64,000 bases of DNA from positions 310,001-374,000 of the forward strand of contig NZ_CANNDS010000001.1 of NCBI RefSeq assembly GCF_947503415.1, given 5' to 3'. The stretch comes from an uncultured Tateyamaria sp. (GTDB lineage: Bacteria > Pseudomonadota > Alphaproteobacteria > Rhodobacterales > Rhodobacteraceae). Shown here piece after piece: positions 9,538 through 18,379 of this stretch. Every line of letters begins with the position of its first letter. Within the stretch, counting starts at the first letter, position 1. The translations under genes were made by a program, and so were the position numbers. The notes under the pieces are model-generated. The model saw only the letters and a list, made by a program, of their open reading frames with translations, was not told the DNA's origin and made no database searches.

Positions 9538-9894
9538 ATGAGCATCGACCTACAAACCGTATTCGACGCCTGGGGCGAGCCGGACGCAACGGCGCGTGCG
9601 GCTTTGGTCACACCGGCGCTGCACCCCGACTTTTACTACGCAGATCCACACGCGCCGCACCCCTATCAGGGTGTGCCTGCCTTTCTGGAATTTCTGACCG
9701 TATTCACCGACCGTGTGCCTGGCGCCGCGGTAAAAGTGACCGGGTCATCAACGCACAACACCCACACACGCGTCACCCTTGACCTGACCCGCGATGGCGC
9801 GCCAATGGCAACCGTGCAATACTTCATCGACCACGACGCCGACGGCAAACTGACGCGCATGGTCGGCTTTATGGGAACGGAAGACACCGCATGA
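9538..9894 (+). CDS. NTF2-like (SnoaL fold) protein
   Basis: A 118-residue protein of the NTF2-like alpha+beta barrel type: an N-terminal helix with FDAWGEPDATARAALV, the loop HPDFYYADPHAPHPYQG, and strands ending in DGKLTRMVGFMG. This fold serves many small-molecule enzymes and binding proteins; no catalytic set can be assigned. It sits between the ABC binding-protein gene and its ATPase gene, overlapping the latter by four bases (ATGA), so a role with the transported compound is possible but unproven. The start was set at the internal ATG at 9538. Confidence 0.8.
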   Translation: MSIDLQTVFDAWGEPDATARAALVTPALHPDFYYADPHAPHPYQGVPAFLEFLTVFTDRVPGAAVKVTGSSTHNTHTRVTLDLTRDGAPMATVQYFIDHDADGKLTRMVGFMGTEDTA

Positions 9895-11486
9895 CCGCCC
9901 CCGCCATCGAACTCAAAGGCATTTCCAAAGCCTTTGGCCCCGTGCAAGCCAACAAGGACATCTCGATCCGCGTGATGCCCGGCACGATCCACGGCATCAT
10001 CGGCGAAAATGGCGCGGGTAAATCCACGCTGATGTCGATCCTCTATGGCTTTTACAAGGCCGATGCGGGCGAGGTTTTCATCTCGGGCAACAAGACCGAG
10101 ATTCCAGACAGTCAGGCCGCCATCGCGGCAGGCATTGGCATGGTGTTCCAGCACTTCAAGCTGGTCGAGAACTTCACCGTTCTGGAAAACATCATTCTGG
10201 GTGCCGAAGACGGCGGGTTGCTGAAACCGTCGCTGTCAAAAGCCCGCAAGACCCTGCTGGAGCTGGAAAAGGAATACGACCTCAAGGTCGATCCGGACGC
10301 CGTGATCGAAGAAATCGGCGTGGGCATGCAACAGCGCGTTGAAATCCTGAAGGCCCTGTACCGGCAAGCCAATATCCTGATCCTCGACGAGCCGACGGGT
10401 GTGCTGACGCCCGCCGAGGCCGACCAGCTGTTCCGTATCCTTGGGCGCCTCAAGGAAGAGGGCAAGACGATCATCCTGATCACCCACAAGCTGCGCGAGA
10501 TTATGGAGATCACCGACACTGTAAGCGTGATGCGCCGGGGCGAAATGACGGCCACGGTCAAGACGGCCGAGACAAGCCCCGAAGAGTTGGCCGAGTTGAT
10601 GGTGGGCCGCAAAGTGTTGCTGCGTGTAGACAAGGCACCGGCCACGCCCGGAGATGTGGTCCTGGACGTCAAGAACTTGAAAGTCGTGGACGAACAAGGG
10701 GTTGAGCGTCTGCGCGGCATTGATCTGCAAGTGCGAGCGGGCGAAATTCTGGGCATCGCAGGGGTTGCGGGCAATGGTCAATCCGAACTGCTGGAAGTGT
10801 TGGGGGGCTATGCCACCGGGTCTGGCACGATCACGCTGAACGGCGCACCCATTGACCTGACGGGCAAGAATTCTGACGGGCGTTCGCGTCGGGCACGTGG
10901 CATCGCCCATGTTCCGGAGGACCGGCAGCGCGAAGGGCTGATCATGGATTTCGCCGCGTGGGAAAACACGGCCTTTGGTTATCACCGGGACGCGGCCTAC
11001 ACCTCGGGCCTGCTCAGCAACAATGCCGCGATCAAGGCGGATACAGCCGACAAGATGGAGCGTTTTGACGTGCGCCCGCCGCACCCGCATCTGGCGGCCA
11101 AGAATTTCTCGGGCGGGAACCAGCAAAAGATCGTGCTGGCGCGCGAGATCGAGCGGAACCCGGACCTGTTGTTAATCGGACAGCCCACGCGTGGTGTGGA
11201 CATCGGTGCGATCGAGTTCATCCACCAACAGATTGTGGCCCTGCGCGATCAGGGCAAGGCGATCCTGCTTGTGTCGGTCGAGCTTGAGGAAATCCTGGGC
11301 CTCGCCGACCGCGTGGCCGTCATGTTCGACGGACAGATTATGGGTGAACGCCTGACAGCGGACACCAATGAAAAAGAACTGGGGCTGCTCATGGCCGGGA
11401 TCACGGACACCGACGCCCCACATACGATGGCCGAGATCGAAGCCAATCTGGCCCACGCGCATGGCGACGCGTCAAAGGAGGTCTGA
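9891..11486 (+). CDS. ABC transporter ATP-binding protein, two-domain nucleoside type
   Basis: A 531-residue protein with two fused nucleotide-binding domains, as in sugar and nucleoside importers (RbsA/NupA-like). Domain 1 has the Walker A GENGAGKST (about residue 38) and Walker B LILDEPTGVLTP. Domain 2 starts near residue 255 and has the degenerate Walker A GVAGNGQSE together with an intact signature FSGGNQQKIVLARE. Such asymmetry is normal in this family. It powers the importer formed with the BMP binding protein and the two permeases downstream. The stop is 3 bp before the next start. Confidence 0.95.
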   Translation: MTAPAIELKGISKAFGPVQANKDISIRVMPGTIHGIIGENGAGKSTLMSILYGFYKADAGEVFISGNKTEIPDSQAAIAAGIGMVFQHFKLVENFTVLENIILGAEDGGLLKPSLSKARKTLLELEKEYDLKVDPDAVIEEIGVGMQQRVEILKALYRQANILILDEPTGVLTPAEADQLFRILGRLKEEGKTIILITHKLREIMEITDTVSVMRRGEMTATVKTAETSPEELAELMVGRKVLLRVDKAPATPGDVVLDVKNLKVVDEQGVERLRGIDLQVRAGEILGIAGVAGNGQSELLEVLGGYATGSGTITLNGAPIDLTGKNSDGRSRRARGIAHVPEDRQREGLIMDFAAWENTAFGYHRDAAYTSGLLSNNAAIKADTADKMERFDVRPPHPHLAAKNFSGGNQQKIVLAREIERNPDLLLIGQPTRGVDIGAIEFIHQQIVALRDQGKAILLVSVELEEILGLADRVAVMFDGQIMGERLTADTNEKELGLLMAGITDTDAPHTMAEIEANLAHAHGDASKEV

Positions 11487-11489
11487 ACC

Positions 11490-12620
11490 ATGGACGTGAT
11501 GCCAAAATGGGCCGAGGTGATCCTTGTTCCGCTGATCTCTCTCATCCTTGCCGCGATATTGTCGGCACTGGTCATTCTGGCCATCGGCGAAGATCCGGTG
11601 GCCGCGGTGAACCTGATGATCACCGGCGCGCTCGGGTCGACCTATGGCTGGGGCTACACGCTGTATTACGCCACCAATTTCATGTTCACCGGGCTGGCCG
11701 TGTCGGTGGCCTTTCATGCCGGGTTGTTCAACATCGGCGGTGAAGGTCAGGCCATGCTGGGCGGCCTTGGTGTTGCTTTGGTTCTGCTGTTTATTCCATG
11801 GCCGCACTGGACCATTGCCCTGCTGGCTGCCACGGCGGGGGCGGCTGTTTTTGGCGCGCTTTGGGCGGCGATCCCGGCCTATCTGCAGGCCAAGCGCGGC
11901 AGTCACATCGTGATCACGACGATCATGTTCAACTTCATTGCCGCCGCCGTTCTGAACTACATGCTGGTGAACCAATTGCGCCCCGCAGGCAGTATGGACC
12001 CGGCCACCGCACGCTTTGTCGAGACGGTGCACCTGCCCAACCTGCACGAGATGCTGGCCCCCATCGGCATCAACTTTTCAAAGGCAGCCCCTGCCAACGT
12101 GTCGCTTGTCATCGCGATGATTGCCTGCGTTCTGGTCTGGCTGCTGATCTGGCGCACGCCTTTGGGTCTGGAAATCCGGTCCTATGGCAAATCAGGGCGG
12201 GCCGCGAAATATGCGGGTATTGGCGCTGTGCGCATCACCATGATTGCCATGCTGATCTCGGGTGCGCTGGCGGGCATGATGGCCATCAACAACGTGATGG
12301 GTGAAGCCGAGCGGCTGGTGCTGAACGCTGTTGAAGGCGCGGGTTTTATCGGGATTGCTGTCGCACTCATGGGCCGCAGCCATCCGTTTGGGGTGTTTCT
12401 GGCGGCGATCCTGTTCGGATTTCTGTACCAGGGCGGGGCCGAGCTGGCGCTGTGGACGTCGATCCCGCGTGAGCTGATTGTGGTGATCCAGGCGCTGGTG
12501 ATCCTCTTTACGGGTGCGCTGGACAACATGGTGCGGATGCCGCTGGAGAAGATATTCCTCGCGGCGCGTATGGCCCGCGCGCCAAAGCCTGATCGCAAAC
12601 CCACAGAGCCTGCGGAGTAG
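11490..12620 (+). CDS. ABC transporter permease (BMP/nucleoside type), first subunit
   Basis: A 376-residue inner-membrane permease of the BPD_transp_2 type, with about nine to ten hydrophobic segments. It carries the conserved FNIGGEGQAMLGG block near residue 75, and the GxGFxGIAVALMG stretch later in the protein. It should form a heterodimeric channel with the following permease. An AAGGAGG-type site lies inside the end of the ATPase gene, indicating coupled translation. The hydrophilic C-terminal tail (KPDRKPTEPAE) is not conserved in the family. Confidence 0.94.
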   Translation: MDVMPKWAEVILVPLISLILAAILSALVILAIGEDPVAAVNLMITGALGSTYGWGYTLYYATNFMFTGLAVSVAFHAGLFNIGGEGQAMLGGLGVALVLLFIPWPHWTIALLAATAGAAVFGALWAAIPAYLQAKRGSHIVITTIMFNFIAAAVLNYMLVNQLRPAGSMDPATARFVETVHLPNLHEMLAPIGINFSKAAPANVSLVIAMIACVLVWLLIWRTPLGLEIRSYGKSGRAAKYAGIGAVRITMIAMLISGALAGMMAINNVMGEAERLVLNAVEGAGFIGIAVALMGRSHPFGVFLAAILFGFLYQGGAELALWTSIPRELIVVIQALVILFTGALDNMVRMPLEKIFLAARMARAPKPDRKPTEPAE

Positions 12621-12624
12621 ACCC

Positions 12625-13740
12625 ATGGATATTCTCGCGCTCTTCGACCTTTCCGTTCTGGACTCGACCGTGCGTCTGGCGACGCCACTTTTGCTGGCCT
12701 GTCTGGCCGGTCTGTTTTCGGAGCGGGCGGGGATTTTTGATATCGGCCTTGAAGGCAAGATGCTGTTTGCCGCGTTTTTCTCGGCTGCGATTGCTGCTCT
12801 TGTAACGATCAATGCCGAGAACGCGGAGCAAGTCGCCCAAGCCGTGGCAGACGCAGTCGCCAACAATGATCAAGCCACAGCCCAAAGCGCAGCCGAGGGT
12901 TGTTCAGGAACATGCCGCTTCTTTGCGGGCGTTTCGGGATGGCTGCCCGCAGTGTGGATTGGAGTGCTGGCGGGGGTCAGTGCTTCCCTTTTTCTTTCAC
13001 TCGTTCACGGCCTTGCCTCGATCACCTTCCGGGGCAACCAGTTGATTTCCGGCGTAGCGATCAACTTTCTGGCTGCGGGTATGACGGTGCTGATCGCGCA
13101 AGACTGGTTTCAACAGGGCGGGCGCACGCCATCCCTGATTGGTGGCGGGCGGTTCGAGCCGATTACCCTGCCCTTCGCCGAGACCTTGAGCGGCGTGCCG
13201 TTCATTGGCCCGATCTATGCCGAGCTGATCTCGGGCCACTCCATCCTCGTGTATGTCGCTCTGTTGGCGGTTCCTGGCACGTGGTGGCTGCTGTTCCGCA
13301 CGCGCTTTGGCCTGCGCCTGCGCGCTGTGGGTGAGAACCCGGCGGCGGTCGACACGGCAGGGGTCTCTGTCGTGGGCTTGCGCTTTGTGGCGGTGGGCAT
13401 TTGCGGTGTTCTGTGCGGCATTGCGGGGGCTTATCTGGCGACAGGTCTGCAAGCGGGTTTTGTGAAGGACATGACGGCGGGCCGTGGCTTTATCGCATTG
13501 GCCGCATTGATCTTTGCCAAATGGCGCCCGTGGCACGCGCTGTGGGCGACGTTGCTGTTTGGGTATCTGCAAGCCATTGCATTGCGGCCGGACATTATCG
13601 AGGGCGCTTTGGGCTTCAAGGTGCAGGTTCAGTTACTGGATGCCCTGCCGTACATCCTGACCGTGGTGATCCTAGCCGGTTTCGTCGGCAAGGCGATCCC
13701 GCCGCGCGCCGGGGGCGAGCCTTACGTCAAAGAACGCTGA
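12625..13740 (+). CDS. ABC transporter permease (BMP/nucleoside type), second subunit
   Basis: A 371-residue BPD_transp_2 permease, partner of the preceding subunit. The FDIGLEGKMLFAAFFSA block (residues about 38-54) is the second-subunit signature. After the following membrane segment there is an unusual hydrophilic insert of about 40 residues (INAENAEQVAQAV onward to EGCSGTC) that I would not expect in typical homologues. The start is the ATG 4 bp after the previous stop, preferred over the longer frame that runs back into the upstream gene. The 3' end overlaps the convergent HxlR-like gene by 19 bp. Confidence 0.93.
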   Translation: MDILALFDLSVLDSTVRLATPLLLACLAGLFSERAGIFDIGLEGKMLFAAFFSAAIAALVTINAENAEQVAQAVADAVANNDQATAQSAAEGCSGTCRFFAGVSGWLPAVWIGVLAGVSASLFLSLVHGLASITFRGNQLISGVAINFLAAGMTVLIAQDWFQQGGRTPSLIGGGRFEPITLPFAETLSGVPFIGPIYAELISGHSILVYVALLAVPGTWWLLFRTRFGLRLRAVGENPAAVDTAGVSVVGLRFVAVGICGVLCGIAGAYLATGLQAGFVKDMTAGRGFIALAALIFAKWRPWHALWATLLFGYLQAIALRPDIIEGALGFKVQVQLLDALPYILTVVILAGFVGKAIPPRAGGEPYVKER

Positions 13741-14156
13741 GACGGCGGCGTATAGTCCGACGTTCCGCCGGCCCAATCGTACATGGCGGTCATGACCGGT
13801 CCCAAAGCGTGGCCCGCTTTTGTCAGGCTGTAGTGGTAACGTGGCGGGTGATCCTGATAGACCGCCGTCTGGAGAAACCCGCGATCCACAAGCGACTTCA
13901 ACCGCGCAGATGCGGTGTTAGGTGAAAACCCGCGTTTCTGTGCGTCGAAATGCTGAAACTTGCACGTTCCGTCACGAAACAGGTCACGCAGGATCATCAG
14001 CGTGCAGGCGAGGCGGATTTTAACATGCGCATCAATGGCATTCCCGCAACTTGCGCAAAAGCACCCGTCGCGTTGGACGACGCGACACGCAGTCTTACGG
14101 CGTCGGGGTCTTACTGCATTTGGACGGGCATCGGCAACGTCCTTGCGACAGTGCAC
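13722..14156 (-). CDS. HxlR-family winged-helix transcriptional regulator
   Basis: A 144-residue protein whose core matches HxlR-type winged helix regulators: LMILRDLFRDGTCKFQHF, then GFSPNTASARLKSLVDRGFL (recognition helix) and PPRYHYSLTKAGHALGPVM (wing). The N-terminal part is atypical, with three cysteines in six residues (Cys32, 34 and 37). Many HxlR proteins sense thiol-reactive compounds through a single cysteine near this point. The start is uncertain because no good ribosome-binding site is visible at 14156. The gene is convergent with the ABC operon and divergent from the TauE/SafE gene. The 234 bp between it and that gene contains no supported gene. Confidence 0.65.
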   Translation of the reverse strand: MHCRKDVADARPNAVRPRRRKTACRVVQRDGCFCASCGNAIDAHVKIRLACTLMILRDLFRDGTCKFQHFDAQKRGFSPNTASARLKSLVDRGFLQTAVYQDHPPRYHYSLTKAGHALGPVMTAMYDWAGGTSDYTPPSQRSLT

Positions 14157-14390
14157 CTGACGGCCGATTGGCAGGGGGAATCACCGCAAGCCATTGGTGT
14201 GCGGTACCTGATCCGCTTCAACGGGACCGGGAACGGATCCGGGGCGGGCACCTTCCGCGCGGACGTGCGATAGGGCCGGGACGGCGCGTGAGCCACTCGT
14301 AGGTCCAGTTTTGCGATTATCTTAGCCCCAGATTGCTGCGCGGCGGCGTGACATCTTGATTTCCGATCCGCCCCCGTCCTAACAGGGAAC

Positions 14391-15308
14391 ATGCAAATCT
14401 ACCTGCCCATCGCCGAGGTATCGGTCAACGCGTTCCTGCTTTTGGGACTGGGCGGCATGGTGGGCATCCTGTCTGGCATGTTTGGCGTGGGCGGCGGCTT
14501 CCTGATGACGCCTCTGTTGTTCTTCATCGGCATCCCTCCGGCGGTGGCTGTGGCGACCGAAGCAAACCAGATCGTGGCCTCTTCCTTCTCGGGTGTACTG
14601 GCCCACCTCAGACGCAAGACCGTTGATTTGAAAATGGGGGTCGTGTTGCTGATTGGCGGCCTCATAGGAGCGGCACTGGGCGTGCTGATCTTCAACTATC
14701 TGAAGTCCCTGGGTCAGGTCGATCTGCTGGTGCGCCTTTGCTACGTCGTCTTTCTTGGCGTCATTGGCGGACTGATGTTCATCGAAAGCCTGAACGCGAT
14801 CCGCAAGACCGCCAAGGGCACTGCGATCCCCAAGCGCAAGAAGCATGGGTTGATCCACAAATTGCCGTTCAAGATGCGCTTTCGGGTGTCGGGCCTTTAT
14901 ATCTCGGTCATTCCACCGCTGCTGGTTGGGTTGGTTGTGGGCATTCTTGCCGCCATCATGGGTGTCGGCGGCGGGTTCATCATGGTGCCTGCCATGATCT
15001 ACCTGCTGGGCATGCCGACCAAGGTGGTTGTGGGCACGTCGCTGTTTCAGATCATCTTTGTCACAGCATTCACCACCATGCTGCACGCCACAACGAACTA
15101 TACCGTCGACGTCGTGCTGGCGGTGCTGTTGTTGGTGGGTGGTGTCATCGGCGCCCAGATCGGCACGCGCATCGGCGTCCGGATGAAGGCGGAGCAGCTG
15201 CGCATCCTGCTGGCGATCATGGTGCTGGCCGTCTGCGGCAAACTGGCCTTTGATCTGCTGGTCATGCCATCCGAGCTGTTCTCCATCGGCGCGGTGGAGG
15301 GGCATTGA
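14391..15308 (+). CDS. TauE/SafE family sulfite/sulfonate exporter
   Basis: A 305-residue membrane protein with two homologous halves. Each carries the family glycine motif: GMFGVGGGFLMTPLLFF near residue 29 and MGVGGGFIMVPAMIYLLGMP near residue 190. Eight to nine membrane segments are expected. Members export organosulfur or small anions such as sulfite, sulfonates or sulfoacetate; the specific substrate is not deducible. It is directly coupled (TGATG) to a TIGR02186 gene, a recurrent partnership in alphaproteobacteria that suggests the two act together. Confidence 0.92.
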   Translation: MQIYLPIAEVSVNAFLLLGLGGMVGILSGMFGVGGGFLMTPLLFFIGIPPAVAVATEANQIVASSFSGVLAHLRRKTVDLKMGVVLLIGGLIGAALGVLIFNYLKSLGQVDLLVRLCYVVFLGVIGGLMFIESLNAIRKTAKGTAIPKRKKHGLIHKLPFKMRFRVSGLYISVIPPLLVGLVVGILAAIMGVGGGFIMVPAMIYLLGMPTKVVVGTSLFQIIFVTAFTTMLHATTNYTVDVVLAVLLLVGGVIGAQIGTRIGVRMKAEQLRILLAIMVLAVCGKLAFDLLVMPSELFSIGAVEGH

Positions 15309-16060
15309 TGATCCGGTGGTTCGCCTTCTTCGTGCTGCTCGCGTTCCCGACATGGGCCGAAGAGGTCGTGTTGGGCCTGAGCCAGGACGAAGTCGCGATC
15401 ACCACCAGTTTCGATGGATCCGAGATCCTTATCTTTGGCGCGGTCAAACGCGAGGCTCCGATCCCGGAGGGCGAGCTTGGCGTCATTGTCACGATATCCG
15501 GCCCACCCGAGCCCGTCACAGTACGCCGCAAGGAACGCCGGTTCGGCATTTGGATCAACGCCGACGCGGTCGAGATTGACGGCGCACCCAGCTACTACGC
15601 CGTTGCGACAAGTGCTCCGATGGATGAGGTGTTGGGCATTCGTGACAACCTGCAACACAAGGTGTCGATCCCCAGCATGCTCAACAGTGTCGGCGCGCCG
15701 GAAACCGTTCTGGATGCCAGTACCTTTGTGGCTGCGCTGATCCGCATCAACACCAATGCAGGCACCTATCAGGTGCTGGAGGATCAGGTCGTTGTTGATC
15801 AGGATACGCTTTTCCGTACGCGTATCCGTCTACCAGCGGCGCTGACCGAAGGGGTCTATGAAACCCGCATATTCCTGACCCGCGAAGGGCAGGTCGTGTC
15901 CAGCTACGAGACGGCGATTGATGTGCGCAAGGTCGGCTTGGAGCGGTGGTTGTTCGCGCTCAGCCGCGAGAACCCTTTCTGGTACGGGATCATGTCCCTA
16001 GCCATCGCAATCATTGCCGGTTGGGGCGCATCGGCTGCGTTTTCCCTTTTGCGTAATTAG
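15308..16060 (+). CDS. TIGR02186 family membrane-anchored periplasmic protein
   Basis: A 250-residue protein with an N-terminal signal peptide (MIRWFAFFVLLAFPTWA), a large beta-rich periplasmic domain with GLSQDEVAITTSFDGSEI and RRFGIWINAD, and a C-terminal membrane helix (residues about 222-245) ending in a short cytoplasmic tail. This is the architecture of the TIGR02186 family, of unknown function and usually adjacent to TauE/SafE transporters as here. The ATG at 15308 overlaps the previous stop by one base. A TTG one codon upstream is less likely. The end overlaps the convergent helicase gene by four bases. Confidence 0.88.
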   Translation: MIRWFAFFVLLAFPTWAEEVVLGLSQDEVAITTSFDGSEILIFGAVKREAPIPEGELGVIVTISGPPEPVTVRRKERRFGIWINADAVEIDGAPSYYAVATSAPMDEVLGIRDNLQHKVSIPSMLNSVGAPETVLDASTFVAALIRINTNAGTYQVLEDQVVVDQDTLFRTRIRLPAALTEGVYETRIFLTREGQVVSSYETAIDVRKVGLERWLFALSRENPFWYGIMSLAIAIIAGWGASAAFSLLRN

Positions 16061-17589
16061 ACTTCGGGCTCTTCTGGCGCCAGCGTCAGGGTCGCGGCAG
16101 GCACACTGCGCAAATCATCAACTCTAAGCGGTCCACAGGGCTTCGACAGTCGGTTGCGCACCACCCAGATGAGGCGATCCTGCGCGCGGGTGATGGCGAC
16201 GTAGGCGAGGCGCTTCCACAACGGCTGTCCGGCTTCGGTCCGGTTCATCCGCGCCGCAACAAAAAGATCAGGGGCAAAGACCTGCACCGTGTCCCACTGG
16301 CTGCCCTGCGCCTTGTGGATCGTTACCGCCGCTCCATGGAGAAAGGTGGCGCCCATGCGGGCCGCGTAGGGGATAAATGGCTCTTCTTCGTCGGGTTTTT
16401 CTATCTTCACAATTGACGCAGCCGACACTTGCGGGTCCTCAGCACCGATGACATGCAGGCGAGAGAACCCGGGCTTGCGCCCTTCCCCCAGAAAAACGAC
16501 TTGCGCGCCTTTGATGAGGCCGCGCGCTTCAAGATCGAGCCGTTTCTTGCGATGCTTGAGCGGCAGTTCCAAGCCGTCACAAATGAGCGGCTCGCCCTCG
16601 ATCAACCGGTCGTCGGGTGCCTCGTATACTGCGCGGAATGCGTTGATCAGGCGAATGCGTGTGGCGTTGCGCCAGACAAGGACCGGGCTGCGGGCCATCA
16701 GGTCAACTTCAACCCGTTGCCCCCACACGACGCGTTCATCGCGGGCCGCTGCCTCTTCCACCATGGTCTCGAATTGATGAAAGTCGACCTGTGGGTCAGC
16801 GAGCGCATGCGCCAGATCAAGGATGGGGTTGTCGGCGGCTTGACGGTGGACGCGACCCAGGTTCATGACGCGTTTTTCGGGTAGCTTGTCAAAGACCATC
16901 GTCCCCGATTGGTTTACAGGTGCCAGCTGTGCGGGATCGCCGAACAACAGCAGGGTCGGGAATATCTCCTTGAGGTCTTCGAACTGTTTGTCGTCAAGCA
17001 TCGAGGATTCATCGATGAAGCCGATATCAAGCGGTTCCTCCCGTCGTTTCCAACCAGTGATAAAGTCACTTCCCCGCAAACCTGCCGCGGCCAGCGCGCC
17101 GGGAATGGATTTGTTCGTCTGGTAGAACGCATGGGCCCGGTCAAGCGCCTGATCGGTCAGCCCCTCCACCTCGGGTCGGTCGCCATTGCCGGCAAGCCAT
17201 TCGGCGATGCGTTCATATTCCGGGTCATAAACAGGCGTATAGAGGATGCGGTGGATCGTGGTGGCTGGTACGCCACGGAACCGCAGGACACTTGCCGCCT
17301 TGTTGGTTGGCGCAAGGATGGCAAGCGTGCGGCGGTCCTTGCGTTTTCGGGATTCGTAGTCGCCTGACACGACCTCTACCCCAGCAGCTTCGAGCGCCTT
17401 GTAGAGTTCAGAGAGCAGAAGTGTTTTGCCGGAACCGGCTTTGCCCGTGATCGCCATGACAGATGTGGCCGAGGATTTCGGCGGCATCAAAAGGGAGTCG
17501 TCCAGATCAATTCCGGCCCCCCGCAACATCTCTGTTACCGTGTCAAAGGCGGACGCCTGATCATCAGAAAGTGCAAGCTCGGTGGACAT
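16057..17589 (-). CDS. RecD-like ATP-dependent DNA helicase (SF1)
   Basis: A 510-residue superfamily 1 helicase with Walker A GKAGSGKT (residues about 50-57), motif Ia LAPTNKAAS, motif II region GFIDESSML, motif III GDPAQLAPV and a C-terminal UvrD_C_2 module with TIHKAQGSQWDTV and YVAITRAQDRL (motifs V and VI). It resembles RecD/Pif1-like helicases described in alphaproteobacteria as AAA family ATPase or ATP-dependent RecD-like helicase. No RecB or RecC gene is present, so a stand-alone DNA repair role is inferred. It lies downstream of luxI on the same strand, 41 bp away. Confidence 0.92.
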   Translation of the reverse strand: MSTELALSDDQASAFDTVTEMLRGAGIDLDDSLLMPPKSSATSVMAITGKAGSGKTLLLSELYKALEAAGVEVVSGDYESRKRKDRRTLAILAPTNKAASVLRFRGVPATTIHRILYTPVYDPEYERIAEWLAGNGDRPEVEGLTDQALDRAHAFYQTNKSIPGALAAAGLRGSDFITGWKRREEPLDIGFIDESSMLDDKQFEDLKEIFPTLLLFGDPAQLAPVNQSGTMVFDKLPEKRVMNLGRVHRQAADNPILDLAHALADPQVDFHQFETMVEEAAARDERVVWGQRVEVDLMARSPVLVWRNATRIRLINAFRAVYEAPDDRLIEGEPLICDGLELPLKHRKKRLDLEARGLIKGAQVVFLGEGRKPGFSRLHVIGAEDPQVSAASIVKIEKPDEEEPFIPYAARMGATFLHGAAVTIHKAQGSQWDTVQVFAPDLFVAARMNRTEAGQPLWKRLAYVAITRAQDRLIWVVRNRLSKPCGPLRVDDLRSVPAATLTLAPEEPEV

Positions 17590-17630
17590 GCCGCGACCCT
17601 ATAGCCGGGTCGCGGCAGGTGCCAGCAGGA

Positions 17631-18266
17631 TCACGCAGTGCGCGCGAGTTCCCGACGCAACGTGGTTCCGAATGCGCGGTCAAACCACTGGCGAGAACGT
17701 TCGAGCGGGACGCCAGCGCGGTCCGCGACAGCGGCGGCCGCCTGATCATCGAAATGCCAAAGGCCAACGCTAATCTGGTCTTTGCCCGTTCCTGTACTGC
17801 CAAGCACCTCGGGCGACGACCCGATCATCCGGTAGATACGGACCATGCGCGCATCAAAGACGCCGACGAAGTGTTCAACGCCGAAATTCTGCATGATCTC
17901 GCCGCCCCCAAGCATAAGCGCGGCGGCAACGTGGCTGCCAGCGCCGCGCGTCAGGCAAAAGCGCGTGCATTCCCAGATCACGGGGCTGGTGATGGGGCCG
18001 GACATCAGGTCGCCGAAGTGTTCGTTCACCATCGTGCGGCCCGTCGTCGGCAGAAAACGCATGGAGCCTCCGTGCGAGCCGTCAGGCTCTTCCCATATGA
18101 CATAAAGCGGGTTCAGACCGTCGTACTCGTCACGCTCGCACCCATCCTTGTCCACATGTACATCCCACCCAAGACGGGTTTTGAACTGATCCGCACGATC
18201 GCGAAACATGGTACGGGCAAGTTTGGGGTGATCACACAAATCGGAAGCGTAGACGTAACGCAGCAT
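17631..18266 (-). CDS. acyl-homoserine-lactone synthase (LuxI family)
   Basis: A 211-residue LuxI-type enzyme making N-acyl-homoserine lactone from S-adenosylmethionine and acyl-ACP. The invariant LuxI residues are present: Arg24, Phe28, Trp34, Asp46, Asp49, Arg70, Phe84, Glu99 and Arg102. The ATG is preceded by AAGGAGT. It lies downstream of a LuxR gene on the same strand, with a perfect lux-type box in the 113-bp gap, indicating positive feedback. The acyl chain length and oxidation cannot be predicted from the sequence alone. Confidence 0.95.
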   Translation of the reverse strand: MLRYVYASDLCDHPKLARTMFRDRADQFKTRLGWDVHVDKDGCERDEYDGLNPLYVIWEEPDGSHGGSMRFLPTTGRTMVNEHFGDLMSGPITSPVIWECTRFCLTRGAGSHVAAALMLGGGEIMQNFGVEHFVGVFDARMVRIYRMIGSSPEVLGSTGTGKDQISVGLWHFDDQAAAAVADRAGVPLERSRQWFDRAFGTTLRRELARTA

Positions 18267-18329
18267 CGGAGTACTCCTTGTCAGACCGGGGCAGGTATGA
18301 CCGAAACACTACCGGTGCGTGCGTTAACG

Positions 18330-18372
18330 TCTATACATACACGCGTGCGATGTGTTGCCAAAATCGGCAACA
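18330..18372 (-). promoter_or_regulatory. lux box and promoter of the luxI gene
   Basis: TGTTGCC (18353-18359), AAAATC, GGCAACA (18366-18372) is a perfect 7-bp inverted repeat with a 6-bp spacer, giving the 20-bp length typical of LuxR-type binding sites. On the minus strand a possible -10, TATAGA (18335-18330), lies about 30 bp from the box centre. The box would therefore sit near -40, overlapping the -35 position, as in LuxR-activated promoters. The box begins 86 bp upstream of the luxI start codon. Confidence 0.72.
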
Positions 18373-18379
18373 GGAGGTG

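Noticed and set aside
13950-14273. 107-codon plus-strand frame opposite the HxlR-like gene
   Set aside because: It overlaps a recognisable winged-helix gene on the other strand, and its translation has no family features beyond weak secretion-like composition. The minus-strand call is better supported.
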